This document shows, piece after piece, positions 59,316 to 59,325 of a DNA stretch of 59,325 bases (positions are counted from its first letter, which is position 1; each line of letters begins with the position of its first letter). The position numbers and the translations under genes are program-made. Source of the DNA: Kiritimatiellia bacterium (GTDB lineage: Bacteria; Verrucomicrobiota; Kiritimatiellia; RFP12; UBA1067); assembly GCA_017542055.1 (NCBI GenBank), contig JAFXXW010000011.1, positions 1-59,325 on the forward strand, read 5' to 3'. Under the pieces are notes generated by a model, which had not been told where the DNA came from, made no database searches, and saw only the letters and a list, made by a program, of their open reading frames with translations.

Positions 59316-59325
59316 ATGTCATTCG
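59316..59325 (+). CDS. Possible start of a plus-strand gene, cut by the window edge
   Basis: An ATG at 59316 lies 7 bases after GGAGG (59304-59308). Only three codons are visible (Met-Ser-Phe), so nothing can be said about the product. An ATG at 59310 would make the message leaderless from the promoter at 59298-59303. It is the only candidate gene on the plus strand. Confidence 0.3.

Overview
About 59 kb of a GC-rich bacterial chromosome in which every complete gene lies on the minus strand; the only plus-strand signal is a possible gene start at the right edge. Gene content (complete S10/spc ribosomal operon, PilM/PilO/secretin genes, GH20 and sialate O-acetylesterase, CesT-type chaperone, short transcription units) fits a gut-associated member of the PVC superphylum, perhaps Kiritimatiellota. 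That placement is inference; there is no rRNA gene here to test it.

In the direction of transcription (right to left): (1) 59.1-45.8 kb: hom-lysC, then a PilM/PilN-like fusion, PilO-like protein, secretin and coiled-coil protein, then ychF, a parvulin, a sialate O-acetylesterase, a SPOUT methyltransferase and a VWA membrane protein. (2) 45.8-43.4 kb: small membrane protein, nadC, coaX, lipoprotein. (3) 43.0-40.6 kb: stand-alone TerB-like protein, CDF transporter, metallo-beta-lactamase/rubredoxin fusion, strong terminator. (4) 40.5-32.7 kb: beta-barrel protein, NhaC antiporter with a TerB-like tail, a 1436-residue protein with an ABC1/UbiB-like kinase domain, and its CesT-like chaperone. (5) 32.7-30.8 kb: purC, ybaB, recR. 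(6) tRNA-Ala(GGC) and tRNA-Glu(UUC). (7) 30.5-25.9 kb: fmt, two acyl carrier proteins, an AMP ligase fused to a COG4648-like membrane segment, a hotdog dehydratase, a LolA-like protein, icd. (8) 25.8-11.1 kb: xseB, a GHKL ATPase, purF, a secreted NPCBM-like protein, a MATE transporter fused to an RsbW-like domain, a STAS protein, two nucleobase permeases with TerB-like N-termini, upp, apt, a beta-barrel protein, a K+ channel/transglutaminase fusion, an MTAN-type nucleosidase and a GH20: a salvage/transport operon. (9) 11.1-0.28 kb: rpsJ to rplO ending in fusA.

The units start at an unusually uniform set of sigma70-type promoters: a TTGAC-like -35, a 17-18 bp spacer and an extended -10 of the form TATGATATAAT. 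Three of them (S10 operon, tRNA pair, left-edge unit) share a further 25 bp of identical sequence reaching upstream from the -35. At least three units appear to give leaderless mRNAs.

The most interesting content is the ABC1-kinase/CesT pair (possible secreted effector and chaperone), a two-repeat TerB-like module attached to three different transporters and also present alone, a MATE-RsbW fusion next to a STAS partner, and a K+ channel fused to a transglutaminase-like domain. Starts were chosen from Shine-Dalgarno motifs, ATGA/TAATG overlaps and family N-termini.
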